Source: Gammaproteobacteria bacterium (GTDB lineage Bacteria; Pseudomonadota; Gammaproteobacteria; S144-34). Taken from it: a stretch of DNA of 46,207 nt. Below are positions 1 through 8,386 of this stretch, in pieces. Both the position numbers and the translations under genes were made by a program. A model generated the notes under the pieces. That model saw only the letters and a program-made list of their open reading frames with translations, was not told where the DNA came from and made no database searches. The DNA is taken from contig JALSJE010000123.1 of assembly GCA_026989495.1 (NCBI GenBank), forward strand, positions 1-46,207, read 5' to 3'. The first letter of the stretch is position 1; each line of letters starts with the position of its first letter.

Positions 1-74
1 TCAAGCCCAAGGTCCAGGGACGCGCCGACATGGGCGCGCTCAGCGCCCGGGTCAAGGCCCGACTGGGCGGCTGA
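1..74 (+). CDS. yqeY: YqeY family protein (GatB/YqeY domain), C-terminal end only
   Basis: Only the last 23 codons are present, read in the frame that ends at the TGA at 72-74. The tail KPKVQGRADMGALSARVKAR followed by LGG is the typical C-terminus of YqeY proteins, in which the GRADMG segment is conserved. YqeY has a GatB/YqeY helical tail domain linked to tRNA-dependent amidotransferase families; its exact role is not settled. In many gammaproteobacteria it lies between rpsU and dnaG, which agrees with dnaG being the next gene here. The 5' part is outside the window. Confidence 0.85.
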   Translation, partial: KPKVQGRADMGALSARVKARLGG

Positions 75-76
75 GC

Positions 77-93
77 CCGGCCCCCCGGGCCGG
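77..93 (+). terminator. GC hairpin after yqeY, possible terminator or attenuator
   Basis: CCGGCCC (77-83) and GGGCCGG (87-93) form a 7-bp stem three bases after the yqeY stop codon. There is no T-run behind it, so intrinsic termination is doubtful. It could be an intra-operon attenuator before dnaG. Confidence 0.25.
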
Positions 94-108
94 CGGCCGG
101 AGTCGGTC

Positions 109-255
109 GGAAGGCCTGAAAAATCGAGACTTTTCAGGCCTTCCCCGCGGCCAGGGACGGCCCATGCACAGGGAAGTGCATGACGACACGCGAAAAATCG
201 AAATGGAATGCAAGGCACTATCGCGCTGATCGCTCCGCGCAGCGGATCGATTTCC
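109..255 (+). mobile_element. Interspersed palindromic MITE-like element, copy 1 (degenerate)
   Basis: This is the oldest-looking of six copies. Stem 1 is a perfect 14-bp hairpin (109-122 with 131-144) carrying the variant GGAAGGCCTG / CAGGCCTTCC. The second stem is shortened because the right arm after GGACGGCC is lost. The central CATGCACAGGGAAGTGCATG hairpin is intact. The right terminal palindrome is decayed and lacks the final TCAGAG. No target duplication is visible. It sits between yqeY and dnaG, so it is probably transcribed with the operon. Confidence 0.8.
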
Positions 256-290
256 TATCCTTGTAGGGGCCCCATGCGGGCACCGGATCC

Positions 291-2072
291 ATGGCCGGCC
301 GCATCCCCCAGCAGTTCATCGACGAGCTCCTCGCGCGGGTCGACATCGTCGATCTGGTGGGCGAGTACGTGCCGCTCAAGAAGGCCGGGCGCGAATACGT
401 CGCCTGCTGCCCCTTCCATGCCGAGAAGACCCCTTCCTTCACGGTGAGCCCCCAGAAGCAGTTCTACCACTGCTTCGGCTGCGGGGCCCACGGCACCGCC
501 ATCGGCTTCCTCATGGAGCACCAGCACATGGACTTCGTGGAGGCGGTGGAGCACCTGGCGGGCCGCCTCGGCCTCAGGGTGCCCCGGGAGGGCGGACGCG
601 GCGAGGCGGCGCCCGCCCGCCAGCCCCACGCGGCCCTGCTCCAGACGCTGGCGGACGCCGACCGCTGGTTCCGGCGCCAGCTGCGCGAGCACCCGCAGGC
701 GTCCCGGGCAGTGGACTACCTGCGCGGGCGCGGCGTGAGCGGCGAGGTCGCAGCCCGCTTCGGCCTGGGCTATGCCCCGCCCGCCTGGGATGGCCTGCTG
801 CGGACGCTCGGAAGCGACGAGGCCGCCCGCGCGCGCCTCAGGGCTGCGGGGCTCGTCGCCGAGCGCGCCGGCGGCGGGCTCTACGACCGCTTCCGCGACC
901 GCATCGTCTTCCCCATCCGCGACCGGCGCGGACGCACCGTCGGCTTCGGCGGCCGGCTCATCGAGGGCGACGGCCCCAAGTACCTGAACTCTCCCGAGAC
1001 CCCCGTCTTCCACAAGGGGCGCGAGCTCTACGGCCTGCACGAGGCGCGGGAATCGACCCGCCGCCTGGAGCGTCTCCTGGTGGTGGAGGGCTACATGGAC
1101 GTGATCGCGCTCGCCCAGCACGGTATCACCTGGGCCGTGGCCACCCTCGGGACGGCCGCCACCGCCGAGCACCTGGAGCGGCTGTTCCGGACGGTGCCGG
1201 AGGTGGTCTTCTGCTTCGACGGCGACCGCGCCGGGCGCCTGGCCGCCTGGCGCGCGCTGGAGCAGGCCCTGCCGGCGATGCGCGACGGGCGCAGCGCCCG
1301 CTTCCTGTTCCTGCCGGAGGGGGAGGATCCGGACAGCCTGGTGCGGCGCGAGGGGCGTGACGCCTTTCTCGCCCGGGTCGAGAAGGCCGTCCCGCTTTCG
1401 GAATTCTTCCTTGAAGGCCTGGCCGCGCGGGCCGATACCTCGAGCATGGACGGGCGGGCACGCATGGCGGAACTTGCGCGGCCGCTGCTGTCGAAGATGC
1501 CGCAGGGGGTGCTGCGCGATCTCCTGGTGGAGGCCCTGGGCCGGCGGGTGGGTCTCCCGCCCGAGCGCATCGCCGCGCGCCTCGAGACCCCGGCGGCCGC
1601 GGCCGCGCCCCCGCCCCGGCCCCGCCCGGCACCGGCGCGCCGCACCCCGGTGCGCACGGCGCTGGCGCTCCTCCTGCGCCAGCCGTCGCTGGCGGCAGGA
1701 GCGCTCCAGGCCCGCGCCTGGCTGCGGGAGCTGGACCTGCCGGGGGTGCCGCTCCTTTGTCAAGTGCTTGATTTGCTGGAGAAGGAGCCCCATCTCACCA
1801 CTGCGGCCATTCTGGAGCGCTTCCGGGGCAGCGAAGCGGGCGAGCAGCTCGCCCGTCTCCTCGGCATGGACCTGGAGGTGCCGGAGGCGGGCGCCTCCGC
1901 GGAGCTGGAGGGCGCGCTGGCGCGGCTCGAGGCGCGCCACCGCGAGCAGCGCACCGAGGCCCTGCTCGCCAAGGCGCGCGCGAAGGGGCTGGACGAGGCC
2001 GAGAAGGCCGAGCTGCGGCGCCTGCTGGCGGCAGAATCGCCTGGCACGGGTCTAGGCAGTGCGCTAGACTGA
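291..2072 (+). CDS. dnaG: DNA primase DnaG
   Basis: Synthesises RNA primers at the replication fork together with DnaB helicase. The 593-residue length is usual. The N-terminal zinc-binding domain has the CHC2 pattern C40-x2-H43-x17-C61-x2-C64. The TOPRIM catalytic core shows VVEGYMDV with E266 and FCFDGDRAG with D310 and D312. The C-terminal part is the divergent helicase-binding domain, after a Pro/Ala-rich linker near residues 430-450. The ATG at 291 gives MAGRIPQQFIDELLARVDIV, the standard DnaG start. The gene lies between yqeY and rpoD as in the macromolecular-synthesis operon, but a repeat element separates it from yqeY. Confidence 0.97.
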   Translation: MAGRIPQQFIDELLARVDIVDLVGEYVPLKKAGREYVACCPFHAEKTPSFTVSPQKQFYHCFGCGAHGTAIGFLMEHQHMDFVEAVEHLAGRLGLRVPREGGRGEAAPARQPHAALLQTLADADRWFRRQLREHPQASRAVDYLRGRGVSGEVAARFGLGYAPPAWDGLLRTLGSDEAARARLRAAGLVAERAGGGLYDRFRDRIVFPIRDRRGRTVGFGGRLIEGDGPKYLNSPETPVFHKGRELYGLHEARESTRRLERLLVVEGYMDVIALAQHGITWAVATLGTAATAEHLERLFRTVPEVVFCFDGDRAGRLAAWRALEQALPAMRDGRSARFLFLPEGEDPDSLVRREGRDAFLARVEKAVPLSEFFLEGLAARADTSSMDGRARMAELARPLLSKMPQGVLRDLLVEALGRRVGLPPERIAARLETPAAAAAPPPRPRPAPARRTPVRTALALLLRQPSLAAGALQARAWLRELDLPGVPLLCQVLDLLEKEPHLTTAAILERFRGSEAGEQLARLLGMDLEVPEAGASAELEGALARLEARHREQRTEALLAKARAKGLDEAEKAELRRLLAAESPGTGLGSALD

Positions 2073-2135
2073 TTGGTTCAGTTGCGCGCCGGCACTGGCG
2101 GCGCGCCCAGGACACACGGGAACACCGGCCAGACC

Positions 2136-3941
<1,806 letters not shown>

Positions 3942-4005
3942 GGCGGCGGCACCGCCACGGCGCGAACATCCGCGGACGCCATGGCGTCCTCACCACGCCA
4001 TGAAG

Positions 4006-4030
4006 GAAGGCCGGGCCCCGCCCGGCCTTC
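4006..4030 (+). terminator. Hairpin terminator after rpoD
   Basis: GAAGGCCGGGC (4006-4016) and GCCCGGCCTTC (4020-4030) form an 11-bp stem with a 3-nt loop, 64 nt after the rpoD stop codon. The following bases are only moderately T-rich, so termination may be partial. Confidence 0.55.
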
Positions 4031-4063
4031 GCCTTCGCGCGCGGCCACCCGCGGTAGACTGAA

Positions 4064-4227
4064 GAAAGGTCTGAAAAATCTGATTTTTCAGACTTTCCCC
4101 GCGGCCATGGACGGCCGCGGGACGACCCATGCACAGGGAAGTGCATGACAATGCGAAGAAAAATCAAAATGGACCGCGAAGCGCCTCGATTCTGATCAAT
4201 CCGCGCAGCGGATTGATCAGAGTTTCC
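4064..4227 (+). mobile_element. Interspersed palindromic MITE-like element, copy 2 (intact, TSD TGAA)
   Basis: A 164-bp full-length copy flanked by the direct repeat TGAA (4060-4063 and 4228-4231), the expected mark of insertion. From left to right it has the AT-rich left palindrome (GAAAGGTCTGAAAAATC and its inverse), the CCGCGGCC...GGCCGCGG stem, the CATGCACAGGGAAGTGCATG stem, an unpaired A-rich stretch, and the right palindrome CTGATCAATCCGC-GCA-GCGGATTGATCAG running into the terminal AGTTTCC. It lies between the rpoD terminator and the tRNA gene, ending 13 bp before the tRNA. Confidence 0.9.
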
Positions 4228-4240
4228 TGAAGGAATCCAG

Positions 4241-4317
4241 GGGCCCGTAGCTCAGCTGGTCAGAGCTGCCGACTCATAATCGGTTGGTCGCAGGTTCGAG
4301 TCCTGCCGGGCCCACCA
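4241..4317 (+). tRNA. tRNA-Ile(CAT), read as lysidine-modified Ile2
   Basis: A 77-nt cloverleaf. Acceptor arms GGGCCCG (4241-4247) and CGGGCCC (4307-4313) pair perfectly, with discriminator A4314 and an encoded CCA (4315-4317). The anticodon loop CTCATAA has anticodon CAT. The arm GACTCATAATCG and the variable-arm/T-arm stretch TTGGTCGC...GGTTCGAGTCC match the E. coli Ile2 tRNA (ileX/ileY) much better than initiator or elongator Met tRNAs. It should therefore be modified by TilS and read AUA. Elongator Met is the alternative. Confidence 0.85.
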
Positions 4318-4450
4318 CCTCCCCCTGCACAACCCTCCCGCCGCGGCGGGGCTGGAATCCGGTGCCGGCACAACGGCGGGGCCGCAGTCCGCCCGCGAGC
4401 TTAGGGCACCCCGAAGCGGCAGCCCCCGACCCGCTTATTTCGCTTATTTC

Positions 4451-4786
4451 CTATCTCAGCCTGAATCGCAGCACACTCGCCATGAGCATGATCGCCATGG
4501 CCTGATTGGCCGCGTCCGTCTTGCGCAGCGCGTCCTCGGCCCGCCGCCGGAGCTTCGGCAGATCCCCTTCTGAACCCAGCCAGATCTGCTCGAACGCCAT
4601 GTCGCCGGCTTCGGCGTCACGCCTCCAGGCAGCCACCACCTTCCGACAGGCGATTTCCGGATCGCCCCCGCTCACCCCGCCATCCCGCGCCACCCGCACG
4701 GCCCGCGCCTGCACGCACCCGCCGCTCGAGCTCAAAAGTACAGCCACAACCAGATCCCCCATATCATCCTCGCCCATTTGCCACAT
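4451..4786 (-). CDS. Hypothetical protein, 111 aa, strong ribosome binding site
   Basis: I do not recognise this protein. It begins MWQMGEDDMGDLVVAVLLSS and ends with a hydrophobic stretch AMAIMLMASVLRF. Cysteines occur in the GGCVQAR and IACRKVV segments; no catalytic motif is visible. The start is well supported: AAGGAGG stands 5 nt before the ATG at 4786, one of the best Shine-Dalgarno sites in the window. The stop is TAG. The local sequence is less GC-rich than its neighbours, and MITE copy 3 lies directly upstream (4806-4967). This could be a young or horizontally acquired gene. Confidence 0.55.
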   Translation of the reverse strand: MWQMGEDDMGDLVVAVLLSSSGGCVQARAVRVARDGGVSGGDPEIACRKVVAAWRRDAEAGDMAFEQIWLGSEGDLPKLRRRAEDALRKTDAANQAMAIMLMASVLRFRLR

Positions 4787-4805
4787 ACCAACCTCCTTAC
4801 CAGAC

Positions 4806-4967
4806 GAAAAATCTGATCAATCCGCTGCGCGGATCGATCAGCGCTATGGTGCTTCGCGGTCCATTTCGATTTTTCGTTATCGTCATGCGCTTCCCTGTGC
4901 ATGGGTCGTCCCGCGGCCGTCCCTGGCCGCGGGGAAGCTCTGAAAAATCGGATTTTTCAGAGCTTCC
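4806..4967 (-). mobile_element. Interspersed palindromic MITE-like element, copy 3 (minus orientation)
   Basis: Full length (162 bp) but in reverse orientation. The left palindrome has perfect 17-bp arms GGAAGCTCTGAAAAATC and their inverse, the C/G variant at position 6. The central hairpin has one mismatch (GCGCATG for GTGCATG). The right terminus reads TCAGATTTTTC in place of TCAGAGTTTCC, so it is slightly decayed. Flanks AGAC and TACA do not form a clean target duplication. It lies between the PHPT-like gene and the 111-aa gene, both on the minus strand. Confidence 0.85.
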
Positions 4968-5076
4968 TACAGATGTTCCGTCACGGAGATCCCGATTCTG
5001 TATCGGTGCAACCCCCGCCCCCTGCCCCCCCTCTCGGCCCCTGCGTCCCGGCGGCCCCTGCCGTCCCCCGTCCGGC

Positions 5077-5472
5077 TCAGCGGATGGTGACGGCGAACCG
5101 CGACCAGGGGTGGCCGGCCGCCGCAATGCGCCCGGCAAGGCCGCGCTCGTCGAAGCGGCCGTAGGCCCTGGAGTCGTCCCAGAGCAGCAGGGTACCGGCT
5201 TCGGTGTCTGCGGCGAAACGGCCGCCGCCGATCACTTCGACGCCCGGGTCGTGGAAGCCGAGGACGGTGCGGCCGTCCTCCCAGACATACGGGGTGCCGC
5301 GCTCGCCGAGCAGCTCGGCGAGGATCTGGTTGTGGTACCTGTGCCGCGCGCGCGGCGCGAAGACGAGCCACTCCTGCCCGTCCAGGCGGAGCTGCAGGAA
5401 CTTGCCCTCCATGCGCGCAGGCAGCCGTCCATCGGGCTCGGGCAGCACGCGGATGCGCAGGCCCCCGCTCAC
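5077..5472 (-). CDS. Janus/Ocnus family protein resembling 14-kDa phosphohistidine phosphatase (PHPT1-like)
   Basis: 131 residues from a GTG whose bases overlap the tcdA stop (GTGA), so translation is probably coupled. The fold-defining motifs of human PHPT1 can be followed in order: YHNQI with H47 (PHPT1 YHADI, catalytic His53), IGGGR at 81-85 (PHPT1 LGGGR), and SRAYG at 101-105 (PHPT1 SMAYG). In PHPT1 these form the phosphate site that removes phosphate from phosphohistidine. Length (131 against 125) also fits. What is seen is motif order and spacing; the function in bacteria is inferred. A cytosolic partner of TcdA or TatD metabolism is possible but unproven. Confidence 0.6.
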   Translation of the reverse strand: MSGGLRIRVLPEPDGRLPARMEGKFLQLRLDGQEWLVFAPRARHRYHNQILAELLGERGTPYVWEDGRTVLGFHDPGVEVIGGGRFAADTEAGTLLLWDDSRAYGRFDERGLAGRIAAAGHPWSRFAVTIR

Positions 5473-6314
5473 GGCCTGCCTGCCGGCCGGCGCGCCAGCG
5501 TGCGGTTGACCACCAGCGCCGCCGCGGCCATGCCGAAGGTGGCGGTGACGAAGGCGGCCGAGCCGTAGCCCGCGCGGCAGTCGAGGGAGACGCCGCACAC
5601 GCCCGGCTTCTCGTGGCCCACCGTGCCGTCGGGACGCGGGTACCGCTGGGGCTCGTCCGAGCAGACGCAGGGCACGCCGAAGGAGCGCTTCGGGTTGCGG
5701 CTGAAGCCGTGGCGGCTTCGCAGGCGCGCGCGCACCCTGGCCGCCAGGGGGTCGTTGCGCGTGCGGCTGAGGTCGCGCACCTGCACGCGCGTGGGGTCGG
5801 TGAGCCCGCCGGCGGCGCCCGTCGTGACGATCGGGATCTTCAGCCTGCGGCAGCGGGCGATGAGCGCGGCCTTGAAGCGGATCGAGTCGATGGCGTCCAC
5901 GACGTAGCCGTAGCTGCGTGCGGGATCGACGAGCGCCTCGAGGCTCTCCTCGGTGAGGTAGTCGGCGACGGGCGTGACGCGGCAGGCCGGGTGTATGGCG
6001 GCGATGCGCTCGGCCATGACCTCGGCCTTGGGCCGGCCCACCGTGCCCGCCAGCGCATGGAGCTGGCGGTTGGTGTTGGTCTCACAGACGACGTCGCCGT
6101 CGACGAGCGTGAGGGCGCCCACGCCGCTGCGGGCCAGCGCCTCGGCCGTCCAGCAGCCTACGCCCCCAAGCCCCACGACGCAGACGTGGAGCTCCCGCAG
6201 GATGGGCACGGCGGCTTCGCCGTAGAGGCGCGCGAGCGCGCCGAAGCGCCGGCTCCAGGCATCGGCGGGCGCCGGCGGGATGAAGGGCTCGGGAACCTCG
6301 ACGGACCGGCTCAC
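5469..6314 (-). CDS. tcdA: tRNA threonylcarbamoyladenosine dehydratase TcdA (CsdL)
   Basis: 281 residues. E1-like enzyme that uses ATP to cyclise t6A37 to ct6A in ANN-decoding tRNAs. The nucleotide-binding motif VVGLGGVGCWTAEALARSG is near residues 43-61, followed by the acidic LVDGD strand and VVDAIDS. The cysteine-rich GVPCVCSDE and GVCGVSLDC segments match the family. The start is the GTG at 6314, 11 nt after the yjjV stop, with an AGGCG-type ribosome site; no better in-frame ATG exists nearby. Its stop overlaps the start of the PHPT1-like gene. The neighbouring tRNA-Ile that reads AUA would itself be a substrate class of this enzyme. Confidence 0.93.
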   Translation of the reverse strand: MSRSVEVPEPFIPPAPADAWSRRFGALARLYGEAAVPILRELHVCVVGLGGVGCWTAEALARSGVGALTLVDGDVVCETNTNRQLHALAGTVGRPKAEVMAERIAAIHPACRVTPVADYLTEESLEALVDPARSYGYVVDAIDSIRFKAALIARCRRLKIPIVTTGAAGGLTDPTRVQVRDLSRTRNDPLAARVRARLRSRHGFSRNPKRSFGVPCVCSDEPQRYPRPDGTVGHEKPGVCGVSLDCRAGYGSAAFVTATFGMAAAALVVNRTLARRPAGRP

Positions 6315-6325
6315 GGGCGTGCGCC

Positions 6326-7090
6326 TCAGGGTAGCGCGAGGGCCTCGCGGGCGTTGGCGGTGGTGCGGGCGCCGAGCCAGGCCGGGTCCTCGCCGCGCAC
6401 CTCGGCCAGCGCCCGCAGGTACTCGGGCAGGTACTCGGGGCTGTTGCGCGCGCCGCGGTGGGCGGGGCCCGGCAGGTCGGGCGCGTCGGTCTCGAGCACG
6501 ATGGCCTCGGCAGGGAGCGCCGCGGCCAGTGCACGCAGCCGGCGCGAGCGCTCGTAGGCCACCATGCCGCCGAATCCGAGGCGGAAGCCCAGATCGAGGT
6601 AGCGCCGGGCCTGATCGAGACTGCCGTTGAAGGCGTGGGCGATACCGCCGCGCACGCGCAGGCGGCGCAGCGTGGCGAGCGCCTGGTCGTGGGCCTTGCG
6701 CACGTGCAGGATCACGGGCAGCCCCGCGTCGCGCGCGCAGGCGAGCTGGGCCTCCAGCAGGCGCTGCTGGAGCGTCCGGTCCGGGTCGGCGATGTAGAAG
6801 TCGAGGCCGATCTCGCCCACGGCGAGCGGCCGGTGCTCGGCCAGCGCCCGCTCCAGGGCGGCCACGTCGGCCTCGCGGTGACGCGCGCAATAGACCGGGT
6901 GCAGACCGAGCGCCGGATGCAGGCCCGGCTCGCGCGCGCACAGCGCCAGCACCGCTTCCCAGTTCCAGCGCCCGATGGCGGGCACGACCATGCGCGTGAC
7001 GCCCACGGCCCGCGCGCGCGCGATCACCGCCTCGCGGTCGGCGTCGAAGTCGGCCACGTCCAGGTGGCAGTGGGTGTCCACGAGCTCCAT
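6326..7090 (-). CDS. yjjV: TatD-family metal-dependent hydrolase, YjjV type
   Basis: 254 residues, a TIM-barrel metallohydrolase/DNase of the TatD family. The metal ligands are visible: THCHLD at the N-terminus (H7, H9), VGEIGLDFY, ILHVRKAHD, GIAHAFNGSLDQARRYL and LETDAPDLP. The stretch GSLDQARRYLDLGFRLGFGG is closer to E. coli YjjV than to YcfH or TatD. The ATG at 7090 (MELVDTHCHLD) is chosen over an upstream in-frame GTG that adds an atypical Cys-containing leader. First gene of the yjjV-tcdA-PHPT1-like operon. Confidence 0.9.
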   Translation of the reverse strand: MELVDTHCHLDVADFDADREAVIARARAVGVTRMVVPAIGRWNWEAVLALCAREPGLHPALGLHPVYCARHREADVAALERALAEHRPLAVGEIGLDFYIADPDRTLQQRLLEAQLACARDAGLPVILHVRKAHDQALATLRRLRVRGGIAHAFNGSLDQARRYLDLGFRLGFGGMVAYERSRRLRALAAALPAEAIVLETDAPDLPGPAHRGARNSPEYLPEYLRALAEVRGEDPAWLGARTTANAREALALP

Positions 7091-7140
7091 GCCGGCTACC
7101 ACATATCTACAGAGGACGCATCCACCGACCACTGTGCTCG

Positions 7141-7160
7141 ACTAGCTGCCACTAGCTGCC
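7141..7160. repeat. 10-bp tandem duplication between tonB and yjjV
   Basis: ACTAGCTGCC occurs twice in direct tandem (7141-7150, 7151-7160). It lies in the short gap between the end of tonB and the start of yjjV. No function is apparent. Confidence 0.8.
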
Positions 7161-7204
7161 CACCGGGTCGCTCGTCCGGGACTTGCTCCGGCGCGGCGAC
7201 CTCC

Positions 7205-7966
7205 CTACCGCAGCACGAACGCCACCGGGACGATGAACTCCCGTGAGGGGCTGGTATCGCCCTCCGGGAGAGGGGGAAAGGGATCCGCGCGCCGCGCCAT
7301 CTCCAGCGCCGCCCTGTCCAGGAGACGGTTACCCGTACGGCGCACCAGCTCAACCCGCTGCAGCCTGCCGGCACGGTCGATGAGGATGCGCAACATCCCT
7401 TCCCCCTCGATGCGCAGGCGCCGTGCCCGCCGTGGATACTTCTTATGCCTCTCCAGCCAGGCCACGATGAGCTCTTCGTAGCGGACCAGCGTGCGGTGGT
7501 CCAACGGACTGTCCCGCGGGCTGTCGGGAGGGGGCGCCTCCTCCGTCTCTACCACCTTTTGCGGCTCTGACGTCTGTTCGGGGATCGCCCTTTCGGGTTC
7601 CGGGCGAGACGCGGCCTCCGCCGGCGGGGGCCGGGGTTCGGCCCTGTCGCGCGGCGCGGGCCGCTGTGCCTCCACGACGGGCTTGGTCACCGCTCCCGGC
7701 AGGGGTTCCGGGTCGGGGCGCGGCTCTGGGGATTGGGTGGGTGGTGCCGGCCGAGGCAGGGGGTCGGGCCGCGGCACGGGCGTGACCGAGGGAGAGGGCA
7801 CGGGAAGCACCGCGCGCGGCATCTCTGCCACCAGGCTCACCGTGAGCGGCCGCTCGCGTTGGGGGACACGGCGGTTCTCGGGCGGTGCGGAGGCGAACCA
7901 CCGGAACAGCGCACCGTGCAGCAGGAGTGCGAGCAGGCCTGCCACGGCGAGATGCCGCCGCGTCAT
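7205..7966 (-). CDS. tonB: TonB family energy-transducing protein
   Basis: 253 residues. A short cytoplasmic MTRRH and one N-terminal membrane helix (AVAGLLALLLHGALFRWF) are followed by a long Pro/Arg/Glu-rich periplasmic spanner (residues about 40-150) and a C-terminal TonB domain with the YPRRARRLRIEGEGMLRILI and VELVRRTGNRLLDRAAL motifs that contact receptor TonB boxes. The ATG at 7966 is preferred, with AAGG 5 nt upstream; a GTG two codons earlier is possible. It is last in the receptor-exbB-exbD-tonB operon, which makes it the likely dedicated partner of that receptor. Confidence 0.92.
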   Translation of the reverse strand: MTRRHLAVAGLLALLLHGALFRWFASAPPENRRVPQRERPLTVSLVAEMPRAVLPVPSPSVTPVPRPDPLPRPAPPTQSPEPRPDPEPLPGAVTKPVVEAQRPAPRDRAEPRPPPAEAASRPEPERAIPEQTSEPQKVVETEEAPPPDSPRDSPLDHRTLVRYEELIVAWLERHKKYPRRARRLRIEGEGMLRILIDRAGRLQRVELVRRTGNRLLDRAALEMARRADPFPPLPEGDTSPSREFIVPVAFVLR

Positions 7967-7975
7967 CTCCACCTT

Positions 7976-8386
7976 CTAGGGCTCCTTACCGGGCTGCAGC
8001 GTGGCTATGGCGATGTTGCTCCCGCCCGCGGAACGGATCGTATCCATCACCCTGATGAGGGCTTGCACTTCGCTGCGCGCGTCGCTCTTGAGTATCACCG
8101 GGGCGTCCGGCGCATCCTCGAGGACGGAAGCGAGAGCCGCCCGCAGGCCCTCGAGACCCACCGGCTCGCCATCGAGATATACTTCTCCGCGCCGGTCGAG
8201 CGTCACGGTCAACGTGACCTCTTCGACCTTCCGTGCGCTGCGCGATTCGGGCAGCTTCAGCTCGACGGCCTCGGGCACGAGGAAAGTGCTGGTGAGCATA
8301 AAGAACACCAGCAGCAGGAAGACGATGTCGATCAGTGGCGCGATATCAAGGTGGGAACGGATGCGGGCCCGGCCTCTAAATTCCAT
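7976..8386 (-). CDS. exbD: Biopolymer transport protein ExbD
   Basis: 136 residues. One membrane helix (residues about 14-35, IAPLIDIVFLLLVFFMLTST) contains the conserved proton-path aspartate D20, and is followed by a periplasmic domain with the usual ending EVQALIRVMDTIRSAGGSNI. With ExbB it forms the proton-driven motor for TonB. The ATG at 8386 overlaps the end of exbB by 11 nt, implying translational coupling. No upstream start fits the family's short cytoplasmic N-terminus better. Confidence 0.95.
   Translation of the reverse strand: MEFRGRARIRSHLDIAPLIDIVFLLLVFFMLTSTFLVPEAVELKLPESRSARKVEEVTLTVTLDRRGEVYLDGEPVGLEGLRAALASVLEDAPDAPVILKSDARSEVQALIRVMDTIRSAGGSNIAIATLQPGKEP

Noticed and set aside
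255-1940. Long open frame (561 codons) antisense to dnaG, and similar antisense frames over rpoD (2064-3896), czcA (37871-39517) and the P1B ATPase (41441-43351)
   Set aside because: Shadow frames of GC-rich coding sequence. They have low-complexity Arg/Gly/Ala/His/Leu composition, no ribosome sites and no domain, and the genes on the other strand are unambiguous.
2073-2135. Upstream GTG start for rpoD
   Set aside because: It adds residues with no match to RpoD region 1.1. The ATG at 2136 aligns with the known N-terminus.
4241-4317. Elongator or initiator tRNA-Met for the CAT anticodon tRNA
   Set aside because: The anticodon arm and T-arm neighbourhood follow the Ile2 pattern. The initiator mismatch at the acceptor end is absent, since all seven pairs are Watson-Crick.
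7141-7160. 10-bp tandem repeat as a regulatory iteron
   Set aside because: Only two units, not near a promoter I can identify, and most simply a slippage duplication.
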